From contig DKGH01000121.1 in assembly GCA_002453165.1 (NCBI GenBank), positions 1 to 55,615 of the forward strand: a stretch of 55,615 bases of DNA, read 5' to 3'. Shown one piece after another: positions 16,233-25,163 of this stretch. Position 1 is the stretch's first letter, and each line of letters begins with the position of its first letter. The translations under genes were made by a program, and so were the position numbers. This stretch comes from Verrucomicrobia bacterium UBA6775. Lineage in GTDB: Bacteria; Verrucomicrobiota; Verrucomicrobiia; Limisphaerales; UBA1096. The notes below the pieces were generated by a model, which saw only the letters and a list, made by a program, of their open reading frames with translations, had not been told where the DNA came from and ran no database searches.

Positions 16233-17354
16233 ATGCCTTCCGAACCACAACTTCCAGCTGAACCTCTCTGCCTTGTTTTTGGTGATGAGGATTTTCTCGT
16301 TCGCGACAGGGCCAAGCAGATCTACGAGGGCTGGTGTGCGGCCGCAGGTGGGATGGATCATGAGGTGGTGGACGGCACGGTTCGCAATGCAGACGAGGCA
16401 CTGCAGGCGTTGGCCAAGCTAAACGAAGCACTGCAGACGCTGCCGTTTTTTGGCGGTAACAAGGTGTTGTGGCTGCGGGGTGCGAATTTTCTCGGAGACG
16501 ACCGCACTGCGTCGAGTGCGGCGGTGACGGATCGACTGACTGAGTTGGCCAAGAGCTGGGAGTTATTCGACTGGCAGGGTGTCCAGTTGTTGATCAGCGC
16601 GGGGAAGGTCGACAAACGGAAGAGCTTTTTTAAGACGGTCAAGAAATTCGCGGTTATGGAGGACAAGACCGTCAGCGAAAAGGAGCGCGGCGGCCGGGCG
16701 GCGATGGTCGTGCGCCAGCGTTTGGATGAGTTGGGCAAAAAGATTTCGCCGCATGTGGCGGACGAATTAATCCTGTTGGCCGGTGCGAATCTGCAGCAGT
16801 TGCACACGGAGGCGGACAAGCTGTCCGCCTACGTTGGTGAACGCGAGGAAGTCACGAGGCAGGACGTGCACGAGATCGCCACGCGAACCAAGCAGGCAGC
16901 GGCATTTGCGCTGGGCGACGCACTGGGTGAGCGCAATTTGCCAAAGCTGCTTCGCGTGCTTGACGAGGAGCTGTGGGAAGTCAAATTGGACAGTAAAAAG
17001 AATCCCATCGCGCTGCTATACGGGCTCATTTCCAAGGTGCGGGCGATGCTTTTTCTGCGTGAGATGGTGCGTTTAAAATGGATCAATCCCAAGGGGGGAT
17101 ATCAGCAATTCAAATCCCAGCTCGAAGCCATCCCGGAGGATCGTGTGCCTGAGGATCGAAAGTTCAATCCCAAGTCGATGCATCCCTACATGCTTTTCAA
17201 CGCGCTTGGCCACGCGCGAAAATATTCCTCGGCGGAATTGGTTCAGGCGATGGACGTGCTGTTGCGTTGCAACCGCCAGTTGGTCTCATCCAGCACGGAC
17301 GACACGCTGATCCTTCAGCAGGCGTTGGTCCAGATCGTCAGCAAGGCGGCGTAG
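16233..17354 (+). CDS. holA: DNA polymerase III subunit delta
   Basis: Clamp-loader subunit that opens the sliding clamp; 373 residues, slightly longer than the usual 330-345. The opening LCLVFGDEDFLVRDRAKQIYEGW, the PFFGGNKVLWLRG segment (as in FFSGRRLVxL of the family), the LQQLHTEADKLSAYV block and the C-terminal collar helices (NRQLVSSSTDD ending near LQQALVQI) agree with HolA. There is an inserted segment around residues 85-115 that includes LTELAKSWELFDWQG. TTGGCCAA copies at 16410 and 16545 encode LAK tripeptides. The gene faces a reverse-strand propeller gene tail to tail. Confidence 0.88.
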   Translation: MPSEPQLPAEPLCLVFGDEDFLVRDRAKQIYEGWCAAAGGMDHEVVDGTVRNADEALQALAKLNEALQTLPFFGGNKVLWLRGANFLGDDRTASSAAVTDRLTELAKSWELFDWQGVQLLISAGKVDKRKSFFKTVKKFAVMEDKTVSEKERGGRAAMVVRQRLDELGKKISPHVADELILLAGANLQQLHTEADKLSAYVGEREEVTRQDVHEIATRTKQAAAFALGDALGERNLPKLLRVLDEELWEVKLDSKKNPIALLYGLISKVRAMLFLREMVRLKWINPKGGYQQFKSQLEAIPEDRVPEDRKFNPKSMHPYMLFNALGHARKYSSAELVQAMDVLLRCNRQLVSSSTDDTLILQQALVQIVSKAA

Positions 17355-17362
17355 AACAGCGC

Positions 17363-17370
17363 TTGGCCAA
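17363..17370. repeat. TTGGCCAA palindrome between convergent genes
   Basis: Sits in the 24-bp gap between the holA stop (17354) and the propeller stop (17379), within CGCTTGGCCAAGCG, immediately followed by GCTTGG. No other terminator is visible here, so the palindrome itself may form a hairpin in both transcripts. Confidence 0.75.
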
Positions 17371-17378
17371 GCGCTTGG

Positions 17379-18644
17379 TTACTTGACCAAGCGGATGCAT
17401 TGAAGGTTCTTCTGGTCGCGCACGAACAGTTGGCCGTCCGAGTAGGCGGGAAAACTCCATGACTTGCCGCAGACCTGCATCCGGCCAAGCTCTTCGTATT
17501 CATCCGGGTTGGGATTGAGTAATACCAGTTCGCCGAGTTGGCCGAGGACAAGCAGCCGTTTGCCGTCGGTCAGCGTCGAGGCATAAAAACTGCCAAAGCC
17601 GCGTTCCTCCCAGTTGAGTTTTCCGGTGTCGGCGTTGACGCTGATGAAACGATCCTTCTCCGCGAAGCCATACAGGTTGCCACCCACGACCACCGGGGTG
17701 GCCAGGTTTATCTTCAGCTTGGCGTCCTTCCATTTGCGGACGGCGTTGCCGGCGGAGCCTTTGCCCGCCATGGCAATCATTCCCTCGGAGTGCGATGCGG
17801 CGACGACGCTGTTGCCCACGGCGACTGGGGTGACCACGTTGCGGAAGGCCCGGGTAGGAACGGATTCGCTCCAGAGTAGTTTGCCGTTCGTCGGGTCGAT
17901 GCCGAGCAGGCGTTCGGTGGCAAGTGTGACGAACTGTTTCCTGCCGCCAAGCTTTGTGAGGATCGGGCTGGCGTAGCTGGCAAGGTCGTTTTGAGATTTC
18001 CAGATGACTTTCCCGGTCCGTTTTTCGAAGCACACCACGCCGGCTCCGAACGCGCTGCCGACCTGGCAGATGAGCTGATCACCGTCGACGATCGGAGTTC
18101 CGCTGTAGCCGCGGCGGGAGGCGGCTCCCTCGTTTTGTGCCTTGTTGACGATCCATTTGACTTTGAAGTTTTTCTGGTAATCCGTGCCCCAGACCTTGGA
18201 GCCGTCCTTGACGCGGAGGCAGCTCAACTCACCCCGGCAGGTTTGGACGTAAATGAGATCGCCGTCGAACAGCGGGGCGCAGCGTGGCCCGGCGCCAAAC
18301 CCATCGTCAGGATAGGTCTGCCCGTAGGCGGTTTTCCACAACTCCTTACCGGTGCGCTTGTCCAGCATACGCAGTACCTCGGTGTCGCCCTGTTCCTCTG
18401 AGATGGCGAGTAGATTGCCCTGAATGACCACGGCGGAATGGCCGGGGCCGGTCTTGGTTTTCCAGACCACATCCGGCGTGTCGCCCAGCGAGGAGGGCAG
18501 GCCATCGCCCTTGGCCACGTAGGCATCGGCACTTGGGCCGCGCCATTTTGGCCAATCGCCAGCCTGGGCGGTGGCGATACTCAGGGTCAGGGTAGCGGCA
18601 GTGAGCCAGCCGATCCGTTGTTTTTGAATGAATACAGTGATCAT
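17379..18644 (-). CDS. Exported PQQ-like beta-propeller protein
   Basis: A 421-residue protein with signal peptide (about residues 1-28, LTAATLTLSIATAQA) starting at the ATG at 18644; an earlier start at 18734 would add thirty residues with no signal character. After the signal comes GDWPKWRGPSADAY, the common start of Verrucomicrobia/Planctomycetes propellers, then about seven blades with W-rich repeats such as LDKRTGKELWKTAYG, FEKRTGKVIWKSQ and NADTGKLNWEERG. It ends in KSWSFPAYSDGQLFVRD. PQQ itself is not implied; these blades are also used in BamB-like scaffolds. A paralogue with very different base composition lies at 23772-25163. Divergent from the phosphatase at 18759. Confidence 0.85.
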   Translation of the reverse strand: MITVFIQKQRIGWLTAATLTLSIATAQAGDWPKWRGPSADAYVAKGDGLPSSLGDTPDVVWKTKTGPGHSAVVIQGNLLAISEEQGDTEVLRMLDKRTGKELWKTAYGQTYPDDGFGAGPRCAPLFDGDLIYVQTCRGELSCLRVKDGSKVWGTDYQKNFKVKWIVNKAQNEGAASRRGYSGTPIVDGDQLICQVGSAFGAGVVCFEKRTGKVIWKSQNDLASYASPILTKLGGRKQFVTLATERLLGIDPTNGKLLWSESVPTRAFRNVVTPVAVGNSVVAASHSEGMIAMAGKGSAGNAVRKWKDAKLKINLATPVVVGGNLYGFAEKDRFISVNADTGKLNWEERGFGSFYASTLTDGKRLLVLGQLGELVLLNPNPDEYEELGRMQVCGKSWSFPAYSDGQLFVRDQKNLQCIRLVK

Positions 18645-18758
18645 CTCGAATCTTGGGTGGAGCCAAATTAACAGGGCGACAGGCCTTCGCAACGCTTTTC
18701 CTTTTGCCTTGAACAGGTGACCCAATGGGCGCACTCTCTCTCTGAAACCGACTGGAAG

Positions 18759-20252
18759 ATGTTACCAAGGAGGCATCCCCCACTGAGATCTATTGGCCAG
18801 GCGCTGTTGTTGGCGTTGGTGTTTTCTGTTGCCTCGGATGTTTTCGGGCAATACCGCTCGAAGGAGTATCCCACCTTTATCTCGTGGAAGGCGGCCTGCG
18901 ACAAGCTGCCGTCCAACCGGGCGCTGCTTGGCCAAGCGCCACCGGCCAAGCTGCAGACTGCGCTGCCCAAGTTTGACCCCGTTGCCGAGGCGCTGCTGGC
19001 TGCGTTCAACCTGTTCACCACGGGGACGATGAACAAGGCCGAAAACTGGGTGGGCGGCAAACCGAAGGACACCGAGTTTTTCAACGTGCAGCGGGCCTAT
19101 TTTCTGCGGCCACCGATTCCGTTCCAGCCGTTCGCGCAAAAGCTCTCCGTGCCAAGCGGCAGTGAGGTAATTTTTCACGGCGATTTTCACGGCGACATCC
19201 ACTCGTTTGTGGCGATGCTTGACTCGCTCAACCAGTCAGGAAAAATGGACGGCTTCCGCTTGGCCAAGCCGAACACGTACATGGTATTTCTCGGCGACTA
19301 CACCGACCGTGGCAACTACGGCATCGAGGTGCTTTACACGATGCTGCGCCTCAAGTTGGCCAACCCGGAGCAGGTTTTCATGGCGCGGGGGAACCACGAG
19401 GACATTCAGATGATCGCCTCATACGGATTTCTCGCCGAGTGTCAAAAGAAGTACGGCACGCAGTTCAGCCCTGGGCTGATCGCGCGGTTGTATGATTTTT
19501 TTCCGGTGGTCATCTACGCCGGCAGCGGAGCGGATTACATCCAATGCAACCACGGCGGGATGGAGCCGGGGTTTCTGCCCGGGAACCTACTCGAAGCCAA
19601 GTCGCCCATCGCGTTTCAACTGATCGGCGAAATGAAGGGGGGCGATTTTCTTAAAAAACATCCCGGTTTGATGACGGTGGCTGATCCCGCGAAAAAATCG
19701 TTCCTCACGCAGAACATACGCAACTACACGCCAACCGCCCCGATGCAACCGGTGATCAATGGCTTCATGTGGAACGACTTCACTGTGTTCGCCGAGGAAC
19801 CGGGCGTCGGCTACATGGAGGGGCGCGGTTTTGTGTATGGGAAGGCCGGCACACGGATCGTGTTGGACGCCTCCGCCGGCACGAAGGCCAAGGTGCGTGG
19901 GGTGTTCCGGGCGCATCAACACTCCTCCGCCGTCAACCCGATGATGCGCCGGCTCGTGGCTGGCAAAGGCGTGTTCCGGCACTGGCATGAGCACGACAGC
20001 CTCGCCAAGGCCAACGCTTCCAGTGCTGTGCTGCACGCGCAGTGCAAACTCGAACACAGCGCCGATCGCAAATTGAAGGACGGCTTCGTCTGGACGTTTA
20101 ACGTTGCGCCGGACAGCTATTACGGCGCGGGCAACACATACAAGTTTGACACCTACGGTGTGTTAAAAACCGCCGACACATTTGCCGACTGGAACCTGAG
20201 CGTCGTGAATCAGGTTGTTCCTGTTCTCAACTCGTTGGCACCGGGAAGATGA
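18759..20252 (+). CDS. Calcineurin-like (PPP-type) metallophosphoesterase
   Basis: A 497-residue protein with the three metal-binding motifs of PPP-family phosphatases: FHGDFHGDIHS, FLGDYTDRG and ARGNHED. Metal-site histidines further on (CNHGGMEPG, RAHQHSS) complete the two-metal centre. The N-terminus has a hydrophobic stretch (ALLLALVFSVASDVFG) that looks like a signal peptide, so it probably acts outside the cytoplasm. The start is ATG 18759; a GTG at 18717 is possible. Its stop overlaps the scpA ATG as ATGA, so the two are translationally coupled. Copies of TTGGCCAA at 18928, 19260 and 19356 fall in the gene. The substrate is unknown. Confidence 0.85.
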   Translation: MLPRRHPPLRSIGQALLLALVFSVASDVFGQYRSKEYPTFISWKAACDKLPSNRALLGQAPPAKLQTALPKFDPVAEALLAAFNLFTTGTMNKAENWVGGKPKDTEFFNVQRAYFLRPPIPFQPFAQKLSVPSGSEVIFHGDFHGDIHSFVAMLDSLNQSGKMDGFRLAKPNTYMVFLGDYTDRGNYGIEVLYTMLRLKLANPEQVFMARGNHEDIQMIASYGFLAECQKKYGTQFSPGLIARLYDFFPVVIYAGSGADYIQCNHGGMEPGFLPGNLLEAKSPIAFQLIGEMKGGDFLKKHPGLMTVADPAKKSFLTQNIRNYTPTAPMQPVINGFMWNDFTVFAEEPGVGYMEGRGFVYGKAGTRIVLDASAGTKAKVRGVFRAHQHSSAVNPMMRRLVAGKGVFRHWHEHDSLAKANASSAVLHAQCKLEHSADRKLKDGFVWTFNVAPDSYYGAGNTYKFDTYGVLKTADTFADWNLSVVNQVVPVLNSLAPGR

Positions 20253-21466
20253 CAGAATTGCGTTTCCAGTTCGAAGTGTTTGAGGGGCCGTTGGATTTGC
20301 TCCTACACCTGGTACGCAAGGAGGAGGTCGACATCTACGAGGTCGACATGGTGAAGATTGCCGATCAATTCTGCGAGTACGTGGAGTTGATGAAGCGTTT
20401 CGACCTGCACTTGGCCGGCGAGTTCATCGTAATGGCTTCCACGCTCATGTACATCAAGAGCAAGGAGCTGCTGCCGGTCGATCAACAGGTGATTGTCGAG
20501 GACGAGGATGAGGACGACGACCCCCGCTGGGATCTTATCCGGCAACTGGTCGAATACCGCAAATTCAAGGATGCCGCCGATGACTTCAAGCGGATGGAGT
20601 GGGAGCGCGAACAAAGTTTTCTGCGACAGGGTGCCAAGCCAAAAGTCCCTGCGCTGCCACCAGAGAAGGCCAAGCCGGCCTCCATTTTTGACCTCGTGGG
20701 GGCTGTCAACGACATCCTCAAGCGCTTCGATGAATCGGAGAAAAAACGGGAGGAAGACACTCGTAACATCATTGCTGATCAATGGACGGTCTCTCAAAAA
20801 ATCGAACTGATTCGGAAATTAATCGAGGAAAAAGAGGGTGTTCTTTTTACCGAACTTTTTGAGGATGCCGAGAGTCGGCAGGAGGTGGTCGTCACGTTCC
20901 TCGCGGTACTGGAACTGGTGAAACTCAAGGTGCTTGTTTGCGTGCAGGGAGAGCGGTTCGGTCAGATCGAGTTGGCTCAGCGCACCGAGGCGGACGACTT
21001 ACCGGACTTGCCAGAGGATAGTGATGAAGTTGAAGAGATTGAGCCGGATTTTGAACCGGAGTCAGTCGGCTTCAACGCCGCCCATGTGGGGGTTGAGGAG
21101 ACAGAGGCGTTGCCCAGCAAAACTGCGGGACTTGAGTTGCCCGGCAGCGGGGACGGCGAGGTGTTGACCATGGAGGTGGGCGAACTGGCCCACAAGGAGG
21201 GCGAGCCGATTACGTTCGAGATTCCCGACGAGGATGAGCCGGAGGAGCCATTCGACGATCCGAACCTTCGCGAGTTGCCGTTGACCTCGGATATTGCGCT
21301 TGGCAAAGCGGAGCCGAAGGAAGAGGAGACAGCCAAGCGATTGGCCAAGCCCGTAGCCCCGGCGTGGACATCCGAACTAAACCTCAGTCATCCGACGAGG
21401 GACCGATTTGTGGCGGGAGCTCTGCTGGTCGTCGTTACCGTGCTGCTGGCGTTGATCGTATTTTAG
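20249..21466 (+). CDS. scpA: Segregation and condensation protein A with acidic linker and C-terminal membrane anchor
   Basis: Kleisin subunit of the SMC-ScpAB condensin. Residues 1-78 are the canonical N-terminal SMC-binding domain (FEGPLDLLLHLVRKEEVDIY, AGEFIVMASTLMYIKSKELLP). Residues about 180-245 form the C-terminal winged helix (FTELFEDAESRQEVVVTFLAVL within VLELVKLKV). The family normally ends near residue 250, but this chain runs to 405. The extra part is a very acidic linker (about 247-380) ending in a hydrophobic helix at 387-405 (FVAGALLVVVTVLLALIVF), the last residues of the protein: a tail anchor. There is no frameshift within it, and the stop lies four bases into the convergent CotH gene. 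The TTGGCCAA copy at 21341 encodes RLAKPV in the linker. Confidence 0.9.
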   Translation: MTELRFQFEVFEGPLDLLLHLVRKEEVDIYEVDMVKIADQFCEYVELMKRFDLHLAGEFIVMASTLMYIKSKELLPVDQQVIVEDEDEDDDPRWDLIRQLVEYRKFKDAADDFKRMEWEREQSFLRQGAKPKVPALPPEKAKPASIFDLVGAVNDILKRFDESEKKREEDTRNIIADQWTVSQKIELIRKLIEEKEGVLFTELFEDAESRQEVVVTFLAVLELVKLKVLVCVQGERFGQIELAQRTEADDLPDLPEDSDEVEEIEPDFEPESVGFNAAHVGVEETEALPSKTAGLELPGSGDGEVLTMEVGELAHKEGEPITFEIPDEDEPEEPFDDPNLRELPLTSDIALGKAEPKEEETAKRLAKPVAPAWTSELNLSHPTRDRFVAGALLVVVTVLLALIVF

Positions 21467-23700
21467 CGACCCCAGCGCGACCGGCTGGTGAGTCGAGACA
21501 GTCGATCCTCAAGTTCGCGATCGTCGAGCGCCATCAACTGCCAGCGTTTCAATCGCTCTGCCTTGCCGAAGAAGCTTAGTGTGGCCTGAAGTCGTTCCTC
21601 TACCTCGAACAAATCATAGGGTCGCTTGGCATCCGCGACGATATGTGGCCGGATTCGCTCGTAATCCTGCATGATGCGGGCCTTAATTTTCTCGGGGTTC
21701 CAGATCGTGCGGAGCAGGTAGTTTATGGCTTCCTCCAGCAACAGGTTGCCTTCGTCAGTGGAGCGGAATGCAGCGACCACCGCGCTGCGGCCACGGCTGG
21801 AACCAAACAGGCTGTTGTTGCTGTTGCGGAAAAGTTGATCGGCCCCGTGCGGGATGAAGTAAAATTTTCGATCAGTCGGGTTGCGGTAGACTCGGTAATT
21901 GTTCGGGGAAAGGTAGCCATCCCAATGGTCACAGAGAATCTCCATCGCCATAAACCGCGCGAAGTGCCCAAGATCAACCCAGTCTTCCAAATTAGTCAGG
22001 TCGTTGGTGTCCTCCGCACGCTTGGCCGCCTCGGTAAAACCCATCAACAGCCCACGCTGGGCACGTTTGGGGTCGCTGTCGAGATCGAGGTTTTTCCAAT
22101 TGGAAATATCAGTTGGTCCCTCGTAAAGGTCGCCTTTCGTGTCCTCAAACCAACGGGCAAGAAAATCCTCGGTCGAGGCTTCCACCTGCACGTACAATCC
22201 AAACGGGTCGTCGTTTAGAGAAACCGTCGCATGGCCGACGCGTGGCGCGGGTAGGCCGGCCTCGCGGAACAGCGCGTAGCCGAGCCGCTCGCGGATGTAA
22301 GTTGAATCTTGGGCGGCATTGTTGAGCTGAAGTTTTTTCAGCCCCATGAACCGTTGCCCGTTTTTGAAGGCGTTGAACTTGACCGTGAATCCGTTTTTGT
22401 TTTGCCCATCGAACGGCCGGAAGCTGCCGATGAATCCCTTGAGCCGAACACCCACGTTTTCGAGTTTGACATCGCCCGATTCGAACTTCGCCTTCACAAA
22501 CACTTTGGGTTCCTTCTTCAGGCTCTCGATGCTCTCAGGCGAGATGGTAATCTTGTACGCAGGCACCTCGTCCCCGTCGAAAAGCTTCGAGGCTTCATCC
22601 GTCTCCTTGAGAGGCTTGAGGAACGCGCCGGACGGACTGAGTTTGGCCGGGGCTTCGATCGGGTTTCCCTTGGCCAAGGGCTGCAGGGCATCGTCTATAG
22701 CCTTGCGTCTTGCCTCATCAGTGGTTGCCTGTTTGGCCAAGGCGGCGAATTCGTTTGCGAGAACCCGGTCGTATTCGGCCAACTCGGTGGTGATCTGGGT
22801 CAACTCATCAACCGTTAACGCCTCCTCCTGGCGTTCACCGCTCCCGCGGTTGGATCGACTGGAGAGAAACGAAAAGCCCCCCTCGCGGCCGCGACTACGT
22901 TCGCCGTCATCCTCCACCCGCATGGCCGGCGGGCGGGCGTTTTCCGGCAGACGCCGGGCGAAGAAACTGCGATATCGGTCACGTTCGTTGTCGCGCTGTT
23001 CCTGCATTCTGGTGGTCTCGGGGTAAACTTGACGGATGAACTTGCGCATGGCGTTGCCGCTGTCCGGATGCGCTGTGCGGAGGAAATCGGCAACGTCACG
23101 CAGCCTCGAGATATCTCGACTGCGATTCATCAACGCCTCGAGAGCCTCCGAGTTGTTGGCTTTATTGAGAGCCTCCCGCTCGAGGTTCAGGTCGTTCAGG
23201 ATGCGGCGCTGTTGATCACGGGATTCTCCGGTGAATTTTACTTTCCGCGCGTCGCTAATGATCTTGGCTGCCTGGGTGGTTTTACCGACTGCGATCAATG
23301 TCTCTACTCGCTTGTGATTGAGCAGGGCGGCTCGGTTGCGATTGAGTGTCCTACGAATCGTACTGCGAATCGTCCCGGCGTTGGCGTCATTGATTTCCAT
23401 CTCGTGGACGCCCCAGGATTCGAGGATGCGTTTGGCCTCCTCGGCGCGGCCCTTGTCCGGCGAATACTTTGCTGCAGACTTCAGTAACCGGGCAGCCTCG
23501 TAGCCGAGTCCCATTTCTGCCATCCTTCGAGCGGTGTCCACAAGTTGTTCGACCCTCTCCACGAGGCGTCTTCCGCGGATGTGATCCATCGGTTCAATTT
23601 TTGAAGTATTTTCTGCAGTACAAGTTTCCAATACGGTCCAGCTAGCAAAAATGGTAAAAAGTAAACGATATCTTTTGGCAAAATGTAATACTAATCTCAT
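21463..23700 (-). CDS. Exported CotH kinase family protein
   Basis: A 745-residue exported protein. The CotH-type kinase fold is in the second half: VFVKAKFESGDVKLENVGVR, then KKLQLNNAAQDSTYIRERLGY, HWDGYLSPNNYRVYRN and FIPHGADQLF, which correspond to the family's KxxL, HxDxxxxNN and DxD/DQ regions. The first half is helical and charged (GRRLVERVEQLVDTARR onward) and unknown. The ATG at 23700 starts a plausible signal peptide ending about residue 29 (LETCTA). The first roughly 105 bases are AT-rich like the island beyond, and the rest is GC-rich with TTGGCCAA copies at 22670 and 22733. So the island edge lies inside the signal-coding end of the gene. Its stop overlaps that of scpA. Confidence 0.85.
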   Translation of the reverse strand: MRLVLHFAKRYRLLFTIFASWTVLETCTAENTSKIEPMDHIRGRRLVERVEQLVDTARRMAEMGLGYEAARLLKSAAKYSPDKGRAEEAKRILESWGVHEMEINDANAGTIRSTIRRTLNRNRAALLNHKRVETLIAVGKTTQAAKIISDARKVKFTGESRDQQRRILNDLNLEREALNKANNSEALEALMNRSRDISRLRDVADFLRTAHPDSGNAMRKFIRQVYPETTRMQEQRDNERDRYRSFFARRLPENARPPAMRVEDDGERSRGREGGFSFLSSRSNRGSGERQEEALTVDELTQITTELAEYDRVLANEFAALAKQATTDEARRKAIDDALQPLAKGNPIEAPAKLSPSGAFLKPLKETDEASKLFDGDEVPAYKITISPESIESLKKEPKVFVKAKFESGDVKLENVGVRLKGFIGSFRPFDGQNKNGFTVKFNAFKNGQRFMGLKKLQLNNAAQDSTYIRERLGYALFREAGLPAPRVGHATVSLNDDPFGLYVQVEASTEDFLARWFEDTKGDLYEGPTDISNWKNLDLDSDPKRAQRGLLMGFTEAAKRAEDTNDLTNLEDWVDLGHFARFMAMEILCDHWDGYLSPNNYRVYRNPTDRKFYFIPHGADQLFRNSNNSLFGSSRGRSAVVAAFRSTDEGNLLLEEAINYLLRTIWNPEKIKARIMQDYERIRPHIVADAKRPYDLFEVEERLQATLSFFGKAERLKRWQLMALDDRELEDRLSRLTSRSRWGR

Positions 23701-23771
23701 TGGTTTTTTTATACGAGAAGGGATATGTGACGGTTACAGAATAGAGTTGGAATGTGAACTGAAGTGTAATG

Positions 23772-25163
23772 TTAATGTATATCTTTATTATTTAATTTAC
23801 TTGGTCTTAAGTCGTAGCAAACAATTTCATGACTGTTTCTTAAAAATAAAAACCCTCCCGACAAAGCTGGGTAGTTCCATGTGCGTCCTCCCTTGAGTGC
23901 TTTGTAATTTGCTTTTTCAATAAATTTTTCAGGATTCATTTTAACTAGTGATAAATCACCAGAGTCCCCCAATATAAGTAGATGGTCTGATGCGCTAATG
24001 ATTTGACCATAGCCATATTTATTCCCTGTCCATTTTAATGAACCATCTATTGAATCAATACAGACTAGTCTGTTTTCATTTAGTCCATAAATGAATCCAT
24101 TTTTGTATATTGGGCTGGAAAATTTTGTTTTAAGTCGTTTGCTTTTCCATAACGTTTTCGTGTTATACTTGTCCCCATCCTTTATTATTGCCAAGGCTTC
24201 AGCTCCAGTACCATATCCAGCTGAAATAAGCATTTGATCTTTACTTAATTTAGTTGGTTGGGAAATATTATTATTGTTCATAGTAATTTTCCAATTATGA
24301 GACCAATATAAATCACCGTTCTCTGGATTGATAGAGATTATCTTGCCTTCCAAAGCTATTATTAGATGATCTGTATTGTGAAAATTAAAAATTATTGGTG
24401 TGCTATAAACTTGTTTACCATTATGTTTGCTCCAAATTAATTCACCATTATCTTTATTCAAAGCCATAATGGCATTGTTGTTTTCTCCGCCAGGGCAAAG
24501 GATTAATAAGTCTTTATACACAATAGGAGAATATGATACTCCCCAATAAGGTATTTCTGTGTTGTTGGTCTCATTTGCATTTAATTCCCATAAAAGTTTT
24601 CCCGTTAAAGAATTTAAGCATTTTAAATCACCTTCGGCTCCTAGGCTATAGATTTTATCATTACTCCATGTTGGGGTAGATCTGGGACCAATGCCGCCAA
24701 AATATTCTTCAAATTTTGCATTATAAGGATATTTCCAAATTAGTTTCCCATTTCTGGTCGAAAATGCTACAACAACTTCCTCTTCATCTTGCTGTTCAAT
24801 AGTGAATAAACTACCGTTTGCAATTGAAAATGAGGAGTGGCCACTTCCTATTAATTTTTTCCAAACTAATTTTGGGCCACCTTCGGGCCAATCAACTAAA
24901 ATTTCTTGGTTATATTGCCCTTCGCTATTAGGACCTCGGAATTGCGTCCAGTAAGGTGTAGAAGAAAGTAATTTATTTTGATAGGGCACGGAATTAATTG
25001 ATCTTTCAGATTGAATATCCTTTATTGAAATTCTATCGGATTTAGACCAAACCAATTTAGGTATAGCACTGCCACGCCATTCCAAATGATTACATGCAGT
25101 CCAAAGAAGAGCTGATAAAATAACCAGGGTGTAAACTAATACTTTTTTGAATACTAATTTCAT
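23772..25163 (-). CDS. Exported PQQ-like beta-propeller protein (island copy)
   Basis: A 463-residue protein with a hydrophobic N-terminus and a cysteine (VILSALLWTACN) that might be a weak lipoprotein signal. The propeller begins at YWTQFRGPNSEG and has repeated blades such as FSTRNGKLIWKYPY, LNSLTGKLLWELN and INPENGDLYWSHN; the end reads RTWNYPALSGGFLFLRN. It belongs to the same family as the GC-rich gene at 17379-18644, which ends KSWSFPAYSDGQLFVRD. It is the last gene of the island operon, overlapping the methyltransferase by four bases (ATGA), with 71 bases to the CotH start. A link to the lipid enzymes is suggested only by position. Confidence 0.85.
   Translation of the reverse strand: MKLVFKKVLVYTLVILSALLWTACNHLEWRGSAIPKLVWSKSDRISIKDIQSERSINSVPYQNKLLSSTPYWTQFRGPNSEGQYNQEILVDWPEGGPKLVWKKLIGSGHSSFSIANGSLFTIEQQDEEEVVVAFSTRNGKLIWKYPYNAKFEEYFGGIGPRSTPTWSNDKIYSLGAEGDLKCLNSLTGKLLWELNANETNNTEIPYWGVSYSPIVYKDLLILCPGGENNNAIMALNKDNGELIWSKHNGKQVYSTPIIFNFHNTDHLIIALEGKIISINPENGDLYWSHNWKITMNNNNISQPTKLSKDQMLISAGYGTGAEALAIIKDGDKYNTKTLWKSKRLKTKFSSPIYKNGFIYGLNENRLVCIDSIDGSLKWTGNKYGYGQIISASDHLLILGDSGDLSLVKMNPEKFIEKANYKALKGGRTWNYPALSGGFLFLRNSHEIVCYDLRPSKLNNKDIH

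Noticed and set aside
20745..20870. A second AT-rich replacement tract inside scpA
   Set aside because: Only mildly AT-rich, in a Lys/Glu/Ile-rich helix where amino-acid composition explains it.
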